Source: Pseudomonas hunanensis (GTDB lineage: Bacteria > Pseudomonadota > Gammaproteobacteria > Pseudomonadales > Pseudomonadaceae). Taken from it: a DNA stretch of 64,000 bases. Made by a program: the position numbers and the translations under genes. Each line of letters begins with the position of its first letter. Within the stretch, counting starts at the first letter, position 1. The DNA lies in assembly GCF_013393325.1 (NCBI RefSeq), contig NZ_QJRC01000101.1, positions 124,001 to 188,000 on the forward strand, read 5' to 3'. Under the pieces are notes generated by a model. The model was not told where the DNA came from, did not search any database, and saw nothing but the letters and a program-made list of their open reading frames with translations. Positions 7,570-16,324 of this stretch are shown piece after piece.

Positions 7570-9138
7570 ATGGACCGCCCGATGCCCAGTTCTGCCCGCC
7601 TGCTGTTGCCGTTGTACCTGCTTGCCTGCCTGTTGGCCCTGCTTGGGCTTGGAGGGCTCTGGTACGGGCTGGGTAAGCCGGTACACCTGGCCGATGCGGC
7701 CAGCCCGACGCACAAGCTGCAGTGCGCGTCGTACACGCCGTTCGACAAAGACCAGTCACCCTACGACCAGCCGTTACAGCTGCGCCCGGCGCGGATGGAC
7801 GCCGACCTTGCTTTGCTGGCTGAGCGATTCCAGTGCATCCGCACCTATTCCATGAGCGGCCTTGAGGCAATCCCGGCGCTGGCACGCAAGCATGGCCTGA
7901 AGGTGATGTTGGGCGCCTGGGTCAACGCTCACCCGGCCGACACCGACAAGGAAATCGACCTGCTGATCGCCACCGCCAACGCCAACCCGGATGTGGTCAG
8001 CGCGGTGATCGTCGGCAACGAGACACTGCTGCGCAAAGAGGTGACCGGTGCACACCTGGCCAAGCTGATCGCCCGAGTGAAGCAACAGGTCAAAGTGCCG
8101 GTGACCTACGCCGATGTCTGGGATTTCTGGCTGCAGCACCCGCAGGTGGCACCGGCGGTGGACTTCCTGACCATCCACCTGCTGCCCTACTGGGAGGACG
8201 AACCGCGCGGCATCGACGATGCCTTGGCCCACGTTGCCGACGTGCGCCGGGTGTTCGGCACGCGCTTCGCGCCCAAGGACATCCTGATCGGCGAAACCGG
8301 CTGGCCCAGCGAAGGCCGCCAGCGCGAGACCGCTGTGCCCAGCCGGGCCAACGAGGCGCGCTTCATTCGCGGCTTCGTGGCCATGGCCGAAAGCAACGGC
8401 TGGCGCTACAACCTGATCGAAGCCTTCGACCAGCCGTGGAAGCGTGCCAACGAAGGTGCTGTAGGCGGTTACTGGGGGCTTTACGATGCCGACCGGCAGG
8501 ACAAGGGCGTGCTCGAAGGGCCGGTGAGCAACCTGCATTACTGGCCACAGTGGTTGCTGGCGAGTGCGGTAATGATGTTGGTCATGTTGATGCTCGCCGG
8601 GCGCCCCGCGACTGTGCAGGCGGCAGTGTTGCTGCCATTGCTGGCGGCGTTTGGCGCGGTTTGCCTGGGGCTGTGGGGCGAGTTGATGCGCACCCATGCA
8701 CGCTTTGTCGGGGAGTGGGTGTGGGCGGTGGCACTGGCCGGGCTGAACCTGCTGGTATTGGCCCATGCGCTGCTGGCCTTGGCGCAACGGGCCGGCTGGC
8801 GCGAACGTTTATTCGCCTGGCTGCAGGCGCGGGCCGGCTGGCTGTTGCTGGCGGCGGGTTTTGCCGCAGCGGTGAGCATGCTGGCGATGGTGTTCGACCC
8901 GCGCTACCGCAGCTTCCCCAGCGCTGCGCTGGCGTTGCCGGCGCTGGTGTATGTGCTGTGGCCGGTAAGGGCGCGGCGGGCGGAGGTGACGCTGCTGGCG
9001 TTCATCGTCGGCGCCGGGGTGGCGCCGCAGCTGTTCGTGGAAGGGCTGGAGAACCAGCAGGCCTTGATCTGGGCGGTAGTGAGTGTGCTGATGACAGCAG
9101 CGTTGTGGCGGAGCTTGCGAATGACTCGAAAAGCCTGA
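7570..9138 (+). CDS. Membrane-anchored glycoside hydrolase family 17-like protein
   Basis: A 522-residue protein starting at ATG 7570; a TTG at 7558 is a possible but less likely start. It has an N-terminal signal-anchor helix, a catalytic domain from about residue 50 to 320, and about seven C-terminal membrane helices. The catalytic part carries VIVGNETLLR (putative acid/base Glu) and ILIGETGWPSEG (putative nucleophile Glu), the signature pair of GH17 beta-1,3-glucanases. Bacterial GH17-membrane proteins are associated with beta-glucan synthesis or remodelling in the periplasm, so a role in glucan elongation or branching is an inference. No glycosyltransferase 2 domain is present, and no operon partner is evident. 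It ends in front of a REP pair. Confidence 0.8.
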   Translation: MDRPMPSSARLLLPLYLLACLLALLGLGGLWYGLGKPVHLADAASPTHKLQCASYTPFDKDQSPYDQPLQLRPARMDADLALLAERFQCIRTYSMSGLEAIPALARKHGLKVMLGAWVNAHPADTDKEIDLLIATANANPDVVSAVIVGNETLLRKEVTGAHLAKLIARVKQQVKVPVTYADVWDFWLQHPQVAPAVDFLTIHLLPYWEDEPRGIDDALAHVADVRRVFGTRFAPKDILIGETGWPSEGRQRETAVPSRANEARFIRGFVAMAESNGWRYNLIEAFDQPWKRANEGAVGGYWGLYDADRQDKGVLEGPVSNLHYWPQWLLASAVMMLVMLMLAGRPATVQAAVLLPLLAAFGAVCLGLWGELMRTHARFVGEWVWAVALAGLNLLVLAHALLALAQRAGWRERLFAWLQARAGWLLLAAGFAAAVSMLAMVFDPRYRSFPSAALALPALVYVLWPVRARRAEVTLLAFIVGAGVAPQLFVEGLENQQALIWAVVSVLMTAALWRSLRMTRKA

Positions 9139-9151
9139 AAACACAGGTAAC

Positions 9152-9264
9152 TGTAGGAGCGGCCTTGTGTCGCGATGGGCCGCAAAGCGGCCCCAGAATT
9201 CGAGAAGCAGCACAGATTGCCGGGGCCGCTGCGCGGCCCATCGCGACGCAAGGCCGCTCCTACA
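9152..9264. repeat. Inverted REP pair
   Basis: TGTAGGAGCGGCCTTGTG and its reverse complement flank a GGGCCGC..GCGGCCC core. The pair sits between two convergent genes and overlaps the last codons of the minus-strand one. Confidence 0.85.
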
Positions 9265-9637
9265 CAGACCGCGTCGCCTTGGCTTTTCTTACAAGCCGCA
9301 GCCCCGCTAGCACCAGCGCAAACACGGCAATGCTGGCGGTGTACAACACCAGCGCAGGCACCGCGAACACCAATGCCACCACCGCCAGCCACCAGCCGGC
9401 GCGGCCGGAAACCACCTGTGCCAGCAGCGCCAACGCCAACCCACTCCAGGCCAACACCTGATGATGAATACCCAAGCCCAGCAGCGCGCGTACTTCACAC
9501 TGCCAATACGCCGCAGGCGACGTGCACAGCCCTACCCACTGGCCATCCTCCATCAGCCCATAGCGCACGCCGTAACTGGCCGCGAGCCACAACCCCAGAA
9601 GCAGTACCAGCAGCGCAGCCGGCAGCGAACGAGACAT
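9260..9637 (-). CDS. Hypothetical small integral membrane protein
   Basis: A 125-residue protein with three to four predicted hydrophobic helices (around residues 5-25, 55-75, 80-115) and two cysteines in CTSPAAYWQCEV. The start is ATG 9637, with GGAG six bases upstream; a TTG four codons earlier overlaps that site and is rejected. I do not recognise a family. It is monocistronic and convergent with the GH17 gene. Confidence 0.7.
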   Translation of the reverse strand: MSRSLPAALLVLLLGLWLAASYGVRYGLMEDGQWVGLCTSPAAYWQCEVRALLGLGIHHQVLAWSGLALALLAQVVSGRAGWWLAVVALVFAVPALVLYTASIAVFALVLAGLRLVRKAKATRSV

Positions 9638-9827
9638 CCAGTTCTCCAATAGCGGTAATCGAATTCATCCATGATCGCTTAAGCCCGGTTGTAAGGCAAA
9701 ATCACAAACCTGCAGCTATGTTGCAGATAACCAGCACACCAAAGGCCACCGCGCCAGGCAACTTTGCCTGCGTTGATGTGGTCCTAGCCTGCACACTGCT
9801 CGACCTTGCGTTCTTTTGGGGGATTAC

Positions 9828-11126
9828 ATGCTTCGATCTTTGCGCCTCGCTGCCTTGCTCGGCAGCCTGCTTATGGCTGTGGCCGCTTCAGCGCGGGATA
9901 TCGACGCCGCGAGCTACGGCTACCCCTTGACCAACCCGTTCGAAGCCACCATCGCCACCACGCCGCCGGACCAGCGCCCGACCCTGCCCAGCGACGACGA
10001 AATCAACCAGTCCGACTACAGCCTCAACCTGCGCCCGGAGCGCGAGTTCACCCTGCCCGACAACTTCTGGGCGGTGAAAAAGCTCAAGTACCGCCTGGCC
10101 CGCCAGGATCACGAGGCACCACTGATTTTCATCATTGCTGGCACCGGTGCGCCCTACAGCAGCAGCATCAACGAGTACCTGAAGAAGCTGTTCTACCAGG
10201 CTGGTTTCCACGTGGTGCAGCTGTCGTCACCCACCAGCTACGACTTCATGAGCGCCGCCTCGCGCTTTGCCACCCCCGGCGTCAGCCAGGAAGACGCCGA
10301 AGACATGTACCGGGTCATGCAGGCCGTGCGCGCCCAGCACCCACGCCTGCCAATCAGCGAGTTCTACCTCACCGGCTACAGCCTGGGCGCGCTCGACGCC
10401 GCCTTCGTCAGCCACCTGGACGAAACCCGCCGCAGCTTCAACTTCAAGCGCGTGCTGCTGCTGAACCCGCCGGTCAACCTGTACACCTCGATCAACAACC
10501 TGGACAAACTGGTGCAAACCCAGGTCAAGGGCATCGACCGCAGCACCACGTTCTATGAGCTGATGCTGCAAAAGCTCACTCGCTACTTCCAGGACAAGGG
10601 CTACATAGACCTGAACGACGCCCTGCTGTATGACTTCCAGCAGTCGCGCCAGCACCTGTCCAACGAGCAGATGGCCATGCTGATCGGCACCTCGTTCCGT
10701 TTCTCGGCGGCCGACATTGCCTTCACCTCCGACCTGATCAACCGCCGTGGCCTGATCATTCCGCCGAAGTTCCCGATCACCGAAGGCAGCAGCCTCACGC
10801 CGTTCTTCAAACGCGCCTTGCAGTGCGACTTCGACTGCTACATGACCGAGCAGGTGATCCCCATGTGGCGTGCGCGCACCGATGGCAACAGCATCCTGCA
10901 ACTGGTGAACCAGGTCAGCCTGTATGCCCTGGAAGACTACCTGCGCAGCAGCGACAAGATCGCCGTGATGCACAACGCCGACGACGTCATCCTCGGCCCG
11001 GGCGACATCGGCTTTCTGCGCCAGGTGTTCGGTGACCGCCTGACCCTTTACCCCCACGGCGGCCACTGCGGCAACCTCAATTACCGCGTCAACAGTGACG
11101 CCATGCTGGAGTTCTTCCGTGGTTAA
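9828..11126 (+). CDS. Secreted alpha/beta hydrolase, coupled to mlaA
   Basis: A 432-residue protein with a cleavable signal peptide (MLRSLRLAALLGSLLMAVAASARD). ATG 9828 follows a GGGGG stretch. An alpha/beta-hydrolase fold is indicated by LIFIIAGTGAP (oxyanion region), the nucleophile elbow GYSLGA at about residue 185, HNADDVILGP (acid) and PHGGHCGNL (catalytic His). Two cysteines in CDFDCY may form a disulfide. The mlaA start overlaps this stop codon, so the two are translationally coupled. Its substrate is unknown; a periplasmic lipase or esterase acting on envelope lipids is an inference from the partner. Confidence 0.8.
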   Translation: MLRSLRLAALLGSLLMAVAASARDIDAASYGYPLTNPFEATIATTPPDQRPTLPSDDEINQSDYSLNLRPEREFTLPDNFWAVKKLKYRLARQDHEAPLIFIIAGTGAPYSSSINEYLKKLFYQAGFHVVQLSSPTSYDFMSAASRFATPGVSQEDAEDMYRVMQAVRAQHPRLPISEFYLTGYSLGALDAAFVSHLDETRRSFNFKRVLLLNPPVNLYTSINNLDKLVQTQVKGIDRSTTFYELMLQKLTRYFQDKGYIDLNDALLYDFQQSRQHLSNEQMAMLIGTSFRFSAADIAFTSDLINRRGLIIPPKFPITEGSSLTPFFKRALQCDFDCYMTEQVIPMWRARTDGNSILQLVNQVSLYALEDYLRSSDKIAVMHNADDVILGPGDIGFLRQVFGDRLTLYPHGGHCGNLNYRVNSDAMLEFFRG

Positions 11127-11943
11127 CAAACTCCTCTTCGCCACTGCCCTGCTGGCCGCCGGCCCAGCCCTGGCCGCCGAAACCGCCCCTCGGGCCAGCG
11201 TGATCGAGGCCGACCCGCAAGTGACCGCCGCACCACTGGCGCCCGAAGCCGACGGTTTTCTCGACCCGCTGCGCGAACTGAAATTCAACCCGGGGCTGGA
11301 CCAGCGCGAGTTCGAGCGCTCCACCCTGGAAGCGTTGAACGTCTACGACCCGCTGGAGTCGATCAACCGGCGCGTCTACCACTTCAACTACCGGCTGGAC
11401 CAATGGGTACTGCTGCCGCTGGTGAGTGGTTACCAGTACGTCACCCCGCGCTTCGTGCGTACCGGGGTGAGCAACTTCTTCAACAACCTGGGCGATGTGC
11501 CGAACCTGTTCAACAGTGTGCTGCAGCTCAAGGTCAAGCGCTCGGCAGAGATCACTGCCCGGCTGATGTTCAATACCATCATTGGTGTGGGCGGGCTATG
11601 GGACCCGGCGACCAGCATGGGCCTACCACGCCAGAGCGAAGACTTTGGCCAGACCCTGGGCTTCTACGGTGTGCCAGACGGGCCCTACCTGATGCTGCCG
11701 GTGCTGGGGCCATCGAACCTGCGCGATACCACCGGGCTGGTGGTGGACTATGCGGGCGAGCAGGCCATCAACTACCTGAACGTGCCCGAAACCAGCACCG
11801 ACCACCCGGAAATTTTTGCCCTGCAGGTGGTGGATAAGCGCTACACCACCAAGTTCCGCTATGGCCAGCTGAACTCGCCGTTCGAGTATGAAAAGGTGCG
11901 GTATGTGTATACCCAGGCGCGCAAGTTGCAGATAGCCGAGTAA
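11119..11943 (+). CDS. mlaA: MlaA/VacJ family outer-membrane lipid asymmetry protein
   Basis: A 274-residue protein starting at GTG 11119 (GGAG at a good distance), overlapping the end of the preceding hydrolase gene. The MlaA core is clear: DPLESINRRVYHFN, VRTGVSNFFNNL, ARLMFNTIIGVGGLWDPA, EDFGQTLGFYGVPDGPYLMLPVLGPS. MlaA pulls mislocalised phospholipids out of the outer leaflet and passes them to MlaC. Oddly, the signal region (LLFATALLAAGPALAAE) has no lipobox cysteine, so this member may be a soluble or porin-held periplasmic protein rather than a lipoprotein. An extra ~35-residue segment precedes the core. Confidence 0.9.
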   Translation: MVNKLLFATALLAAGPALAAETAPRASVIEADPQVTAAPLAPEADGFLDPLRELKFNPGLDQREFERSTLEALNVYDPLESINRRVYHFNYRLDQWVLLPLVSGYQYVTPRFVRTGVSNFFNNLGDVPNLFNSVLQLKVKRSAEITARLMFNTIIGVGGLWDPATSMGLPRQSEDFGQTLGFYGVPDGPYLMLPVLGPSNLRDTTGLVVDYAGEQAINYLNVPETSTDHPEIFALQVVDKRYTTKFRYGQLNSPFEYEKVRYVYTQARKLQIAE

Positions 11944-11949
11944 CCTGTG

Positions 11950-12003
11950 CCGGCCCATTCGCGGCGGTTCGCCGCCTCGATGAACCCGCGAATGGGCCGT
12001 AAC
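11950..12003. terminator. Hairpin between mlaA and patatin genes
   Basis: CGGCCCATTCGCG pairs with CGCGAATGGGCCG across a ~22-base loop that itself contains GCGG/CCGC. It lies between convergent genes and has no strong T-run, so it is a possible terminator or degenerate REP. Confidence 0.5.
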
Positions 12004-12011
12004 TGACAACG

Positions 12012-13160
12012 TCAAATCCCCAGGAACTGACACAACTCCCGCTTCTTGGCCAAAGCATCCCGTCGCCCCAACTCGATCAGTTCACTGCAATAACTCGCCT
12101 CGAACAGCAGATAGCTCAACACCCCCGCCCCGCTGGTCCGCGTAGCCCCCGGCCCGCGCAGGAACAAGCGCAACGCCGCCGGCAGCTCACGCCGGTGCCG
12201 GGCGGCGATTTCGTCCAGCGGCTGGCTGGGCGCCACGACCAGCACCTCGACCGGCGCCAGCCCCAGGCGCCGGGCATCCAAGTGCGCTGGCAGCAAGCGG
12301 CTCAGGTGGTTGAGCCGCTGCAGCAACTCGATGTCGTCTTCCAGGCTGTCGATGAACGTGCTGTTGAGCATGTGCCCACCGATCTGCGCCAGGCTCGGCT
12401 GCTGGCCACTGAACACGCGCTGAGTGGGCAACGGCGGTGCCGGCCGCTGCGGGTTGCCGCTGACCCCGACCACCAGCACCCGGCTGGCGCCCAGGTGCAG
12501 GGCCGGGCTGATCGGCGCCGACTGGCGCACCGCACCGTCACCGTAATATTCGTCGCCCAATTGCACCGGCGCAAACAGCAGCGGAATGGCCGCGCTGGCC
12601 AGCAGGTGGTCGATGGTCAACGGCGTGGGCACGCCGATGCGGCGATGGCGCAGCCAGGCTTCGATGGTGCCGCGCCCTTGGTAGAAGGTGACCGCCTGGC
12701 CGGACTCGTAGCCGAAGGCGGTGACGGCCACGGCGCGCAACTGCTCGGCCGCCAGAGAATGGCCGATACCATCCATGTTCAAGTGTGCCTCCAGCAGGCT
12801 GCGCAGTGGGCTGCTGTCCAGCAGCGCCACCGGCGCCTGGCCGCCCAGGCCCAGCAGGCTATGGCCAACGAAACGGCTGGCTTGGCGAACGACTCCGGGC
12901 CAGTCACTGCGGATGACCAGATGGCTGCGAAAGTTCTGCCAGAAGGCAGTAAGCCGTTGCACGGCCTCGTTGAAATGAGTGGCGCCGCTGGCCAGGGTAA
13001 CGGCGTTGATGGCACCGGCAGAGGTACCGACAATGACCGGGAACGGATTATGTGCGCCGGCAGGCAGCAACTCGGCAATGCCGGCAAGGACGCCAACCTG
13101 ATAGGCGGCGCGGGCGCCGCCGCCAGAAAGGATAAGACCGGTTACCGGGGGTGGGGCCAT
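12012..13160 (-). CDS. Patatin-like phospholipase
   Basis: A 382-residue protein with the full patatin signature: glycine-rich oxyanion loop LSGGGARAAYQ at residues ~10-20, nucleophile serine in GTSAGA (~45), and catalytic Asp in YYGDGAV (~205). There is no signal peptide and no outer-membrane barrel domain, so it should be a cytoplasmic lipid acyl hydrolase. A C-terminal region from ~290 contains an acidic/Leu-rich helix (FIDSLEDDIELLQRL). It is followed on the same strand, upstream, by the lipid A acyltransferase gene with 26 bases between, so the two may be co-transcribed. Confidence 0.88.
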   Translation of the reverse strand: MAPPPVTGLILSGGGARAAYQVGVLAGIAELLPAGAHNPFPVIVGTSAGAINAVTLASGATHFNEAVQRLTAFWQNFRSHLVIRSDWPGVVRQASRFVGHSLLGLGGQAPVALLDSSPLRSLLEAHLNMDGIGHSLAAEQLRAVAVTAFGYESGQAVTFYQGRGTIEAWLRHRRIGVPTPLTIDHLLASAAIPLLFAPVQLGDEYYGDGAVRQSAPISPALHLGASRVLVVGVSGNPQRPAPPLPTQRVFSGQQPSLAQIGGHMLNSTFIDSLEDDIELLQRLNHLSRLLPAHLDARRLGLAPVEVLVVAPSQPLDEIAARHRRELPAALRLFLRGPGATRTSGAGVLSYLLFEASYCSELIELGRRDALAKKRELCQFLGI

Positions 13161-13186
13161 GAAGTCCTTCCTGGATCAGCTATTTT

Positions 13187-14122
13187 TCAGCGCTTTTTCT
13201 TCTCATACAGCCGTGGTGCACCCTCGGGCCGTGACTTGAACCGGCGGTGCGCCCACAGGTACTGCTCCGGACACTCGCGCAACACACCCTCAACCCACTG
13301 GTTGATACGCAGGCAGTCGGCCTCTTCGCTTTCGCCTGGGAAATCCGCCAGTGGCGGGTGGATTACCAGACGATAGCCGCTGCCATCCTCCAGGCGCTTC
13401 TGGGTGAACGGAATAACCTGCGCCTTGCCCAGCCGGGCGAACTTGGTGGTGGCGGTTACCGTGGCTGCGGGGATGCCGAACAGCGGCACGAAAATGCTCT
13501 GTTTGGCGCCGTAGTCCTGGTCGGGTGCGTACCAGATCGCCCGGCCCGAACGCAGCAGCTTGAGCATGCCACGCACGTCTTCGCGCTCCACCGCCAGCGA
13601 GTCAAGGTTATGCCGCTCACGGCCGCTGCGCTGGATGAAATCGAACAACGCGTTGCCATGCTCGCGGTACATGCCGTCGATGGTGTGCTGCTGGCCCAGC
13701 AGCGCGGCGCCGATTTCCAGGGTGGTGAAGTGCACCGCCATGAGGATGGCGCCCTGCCCCGCCTGCTGGGCGGCCTGCAGATGCTCCAGCCCCTCGATAT
13801 GGGCCAGGCGCGCGAGCCTGGCCTTGGGCCACCACCAGCTCATGGCCATTTCGAAGAAGGCGATGCCGGTAGAGGCGAAGTTGGCCTTGAGCAAACGCCG
13901 CCGTTCGTCGACCGACAGTTCCGGGAAGCACAGCTCCAGGTTGCGCGCGGCGATGCGCCGACGCTCACCGGCGAAGCGGTACATCACGGCACCCAGTGCC
14001 GCACCGATTTTCAACAGCACCCGGTACGGCAACTGGACCACCAGCCACAGCAGGCCCAGGCCCAGCCACAGGCCCCAGAACTTGGGGTGAAGGTAATAGG
14101 GACGAAAACGCGGGCGTTCCAT
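13187..14122 (-). CDS. lpxL: Lipid A biosynthesis lauroyl acyltransferase
   Basis: A 311-residue membrane-anchored enzyme. It has an N-terminal hydrophobic helix (FWGLWLGLGLLWLVVQLP), then the LABLAT acyltransferase domain with the catalytic H-x4-E motif AVHFTTLE near residue 130. Later motifs are WYAPDQDYG and FVPLFGIPAATV. HtrB/LpxL enzymes add a secondary lauroyl or hydroxylauroyl chain to lipid A at the inner-membrane face. The length fits the family. It precedes the patatin gene and is divergent from minC. Confidence 0.92.
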   Translation of the reverse strand: MERPRFRPYYLHPKFWGLWLGLGLLWLVVQLPYRVLLKIGAALGAVMYRFAGERRRIAARNLELCFPELSVDERRRLLKANFASTGIAFFEMAMSWWWPKARLARLAHIEGLEHLQAAQQAGQGAILMAVHFTTLEIGAALLGQQHTIDGMYREHGNALFDFIQRSGRERHNLDSLAVEREDVRGMLKLLRSGRAIWYAPDQDYGAKQSIFVPLFGIPAATVTATTKFARLGKAQVIPFTQKRLEDGSGYRLVIHPPLADFPGESEEADCLRINQWVEGVLRECPEQYLWAHRRFKSRPEGAPRLYEKKKR

Positions 14123-14174
14123 TGAAGCATCCGGAAAGACAAAGGCCGCGCATTCTACAACGGATCAGCGCATG

Positions 14175-14203
14175 TTGCGGGCAACCGGTGTTCTCGTTAT
14201 AAG
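14175..14203 (+). promoter_or_regulatory. Candidate sigma-70 promoter of minCDE
   Basis: TTGCGG at 14175 and TATAAG at 14198 are separated by 17 bases and lie about 30 bases before the minC ATG. The gap between divergent lpxL and minC is only 111 bases. Confidence 0.55.
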
Positions 14204-14233
14204 TCAGGGCACTTTTTTCGCAACAAGCCGTCT

Positions 14234-14995
14234 ATGCAGACCATGAGCCCAAACCACACACCCGACACCGCCTCCGTGTTCCAGCTCAAGGGCAGCATGC
14301 TCGCCATTACAGTACTGGAACTGGCGCGCAATGACCTTGAAGCCCTTGACCGCCAGTTGGCGGCCAAAGTCGCCCAGGCACCGAACTTCTTCAGCAACAC
14401 GCCGCTGGTGCTGGCGCTGGACAAGCTGCCGGCCGACGAAGGGGCAATCGACCTGCCCGGCTTGATGCGCATCTGCCGCCACCATGGCCTGCGTACCCTG
14501 GCCATCCGCGCCAACCGGATCGAGGACATCGCCGCCGCCATCGCCATCGACCTGCCGGTGCTGCCACCGTCCGGCGCGCGCGAACGGCCGCTGGAGCCCG
14601 AGCCCGAGGTGGTCAAAAAGCCCGAACCCGCCCCGACGCCACCACCGGCCCCCGAACCCGAAGTGCGCCCGACCCGCATCATTACTTCGCCAGTGCGTGG
14701 CGGCCAGCAGATCTATGCTCAGGGTGGCGACCTGATCGTTACCGCCTCGGTCAGCCCGGGTGCGGAACTTCTGGCCGATGGCAACATCCATGTGTACGGC
14801 GCCATGCGTGGCCGCGCCCTGGCCGGCATCAAAGGCAATACCAAGGCGCGGATCTTCTGCCAGCAGATGACCGCCGAAATGGTTTCAATCGCCGGCCAGT
14901 ACAAAGTCTGCGAAGACCTGCGCCGCGACCCGCTGTGGGGTACCGGCGTGCAAGTCAGCCTGTCTGGTGACGTGTTGAACATCACCCGTCTTTAA
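14234..14995 (+). CDS. minC: Septum site-determining protein MinC
   Basis: A 253-residue division inhibitor. Its N-terminal FtsZ-interacting domain (to about 110) begins FQLKGSMLAITVLEL. A Pro/Glu-rich linker follows (around residues 120-150). The C-terminal beta-helix domain binds MinD and dimerises, with G-rich turns PVRGGQQIYAQGGDLIV and AMRGRALAGIKGNTKA. ATG 14234 is used; a second ATG three codons later is also possible. It is the first gene of minCDE, with minD 109 bases downstream. Confidence 0.96.
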   Translation: MQTMSPNHTPDTASVFQLKGSMLAITVLELARNDLEALDRQLAAKVAQAPNFFSNTPLVLALDKLPADEGAIDLPGLMRICRHHGLRTLAIRANRIEDIAAAIAIDLPVLPPSGARERPLEPEPEVVKKPEPAPTPPPAPEPEVRPTRIITSPVRGGQQIYAQGGDLIVTASVSPGAELLADGNIHVYGAMRGRALAGIKGNTKARIFCQQMTAEMVSIAGQYKVCEDLRRDPLWGTGVQVSLSGDVLNITRL

Positions 14996-15062
14996 CGGAT
15001 ACTTGCCAGCATTTTTAGAGCAACTTTTTTACCGTTGCCGTCATTTACGCTATTTCAGTTAT

Positions 15063-15090
15063 TTGCAGGGACTTGTGTCCCGACTATTTT
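15063..15090 (+). promoter_or_regulatory. Possible internal promoter and hairpin before minD
   Basis: TTGCAG and TATTTT are spaced 16 bases, and between them lies the small inverted repeat GGGAC/GTCCC. The unusually wide minC-minD gap holds nothing else I can assign. Weak evidence. Confidence 0.3.
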
Positions 15091-15104
15091 AGGGGTGAAA
15101 CACC

Positions 15105-15917
15105 TTGGCCAAGATTCTCGTGGTTACTTCCGGCAAGGGGGGTGTGGGCAAGACCACCACCAGCGCCGCCATTGGTACCGGCCTCGCACTGCGCGGCCAC
15201 AAGACCGTCATCGTCGACTTCGACGTGGGCCTGCGTAACCTCGACCTGATCATGGGCTGCGAACGCCGCGTGGTGTACGACTTCGTCAACGTGGTCAACG
15301 GCGAAGCCAACCTGCAGCAAGCCCTGATCAAGGACAAGCGCCTCGAGAACCTGTACGTGCTGGCCGCCAGCCAGACCCGTGACAAGGACGCGCTGACCCA
15401 GGAAGGCGTGGAAAAGGTATTGATGGAGCTGAAGGAAACCTTCGACTACGTCATCTGCGACTCGCCGGCCGGTATCGAGAAAGGCGCGCACCTGGCCATG
15501 TACTTCGCCGACGAAGCCATCGTGGTCACCAACCCCGAAGTGTCCTCGGTACGTGACTCTGACCGCATGCTGGGCATTCTGTCGAGCAAGTCGCGCCGCT
15601 CCGAGAACGGCGAAGAGCCAATCAAGGAACACCTGCTGATCACCCGCTACCACCCAGAGCGCGTGGAAAAGGGCGAAATGCTGAGCATCGCCGACGTCGA
15701 AGAAATCCTGGCGATCAAGCTCAAGGGCGTGATTCCCGAGTCCCAGGCAGTGCTGAAGGCCTCCAACCAGGGTATCCCGGTCATCCTCGACGACCAGAGC
15801 GATGCCGGCCAGGCCTATAGCGATACCGTCGACCGTCTGCTGGGCAAAGAAAAGCCCCTGCGGTTCATCGAAGTGCCGAAGCAAGGATTCTTCGCGCGAC
15901 TGTTTGGAGGCAAGTAA
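15105..15917 (+). CDS. minD: Septum site-determining ATPase MinD
   Basis: A 270-residue deviant-Walker ATPase: GKGGVGKTT at residues 10-18, switch region DFDVGLRNLDLIMG, and Walker B-like VICDSPAGIE. The C-terminal amphipathic membrane-targeting helix is PKQGFFARLFGGK. The start is TTG 15105, the only candidate that fits the family N-terminus (AKILVVTSGKGG), with AGGGGTG seven bases upstream. MinD recruits MinC to the membrane and is released by MinE to place the septum at mid-cell. minE follows after 3 bases. Confidence 0.97.
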   Translation: MAKILVVTSGKGGVGKTTTSAAIGTGLALRGHKTVIVDFDVGLRNLDLIMGCERRVVYDFVNVVNGEANLQQALIKDKRLENLYVLAASQTRDKDALTQEGVEKVLMELKETFDYVICDSPAGIEKGAHLAMYFADEAIVVTNPEVSSVRDSDRMLGILSSKSRRSENGEEPIKEHLLITRYHPERVEKGEMLSIADVEEILAIKLKGVIPESQAVLKASNQGIPVILDDQSDAGQAYSDTVDRLLGKEKPLRFIEVPKQGFFARLFGGK

Positions 15918-15920
15918 ACC

Positions 15921-16175
15921 ATGAACCTTTTTGACTTCTTTCGTGGCAGACAGAAACAGACCAGCGCGTCGGTAGCGAAAGAGCGTCTACAGATCATCGT
16001 GGCGCACGAGCGCGGCCAACGCAGCGAGCCGGACTACCTGCCGGCGCTGCAGAAAGAACTGCTGGAGGTGATCCGCAAGTATGTGAACATCGGCAACGAT
16101 GACGTGCATATCGAGCTGGAAAACCAGGGCAGCTGCTCGATTCTGGAGCTGAACATCACCCTGCCGGATCGCTGA
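15921..16175 (+). CDS. minE: Cell division topological specificity factor MinE
   Basis: An 84-residue protein with the MinE layout. An amphipathic N-terminal segment MNLFDFFRGRQK leads into the anti-MinCD helix (ASVAKERLQIIVAHER), and the C-terminal dimer domain carries the topological specificity (DYLPALQKELLEVIRKYV). It is directly coupled to minD (GGAGG within the minD tail) and ends just before a REP pair. Confidence 0.97.
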   Translation: MNLFDFFRGRQKQTSASVAKERLQIIVAHERGQRSEPDYLPALQKELLEVIRKYVNIGNDDVHIELENQGSCSILELNITLPDR

Positions 16176-16185
16176 TCAGGCTAAA

Positions 16186-16296
16186 AGCTGGGGCTGCGTT
16201 GCAGCCTTTCGCGACACAAGGCCGCTCCCACAAGGGTTATGCACTCCCCTGTGGGAGCGGCCTTGTGTCGCGAAAGGGCCGCAAAGCGGCCCCAGC
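16186..16296. repeat. Inverted REP pair
   Basis: CTTTCGCGACACAAGGCCGC and its complement face each other, framed by GCTGGGGC...GCCCCAGC. It separates minE from the pseudouridine synthase gene. Confidence 0.85.
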
Positions 16297-16324
16297 GTTT
16301 TCTGCTACTTTCGTGAGAACTGCA

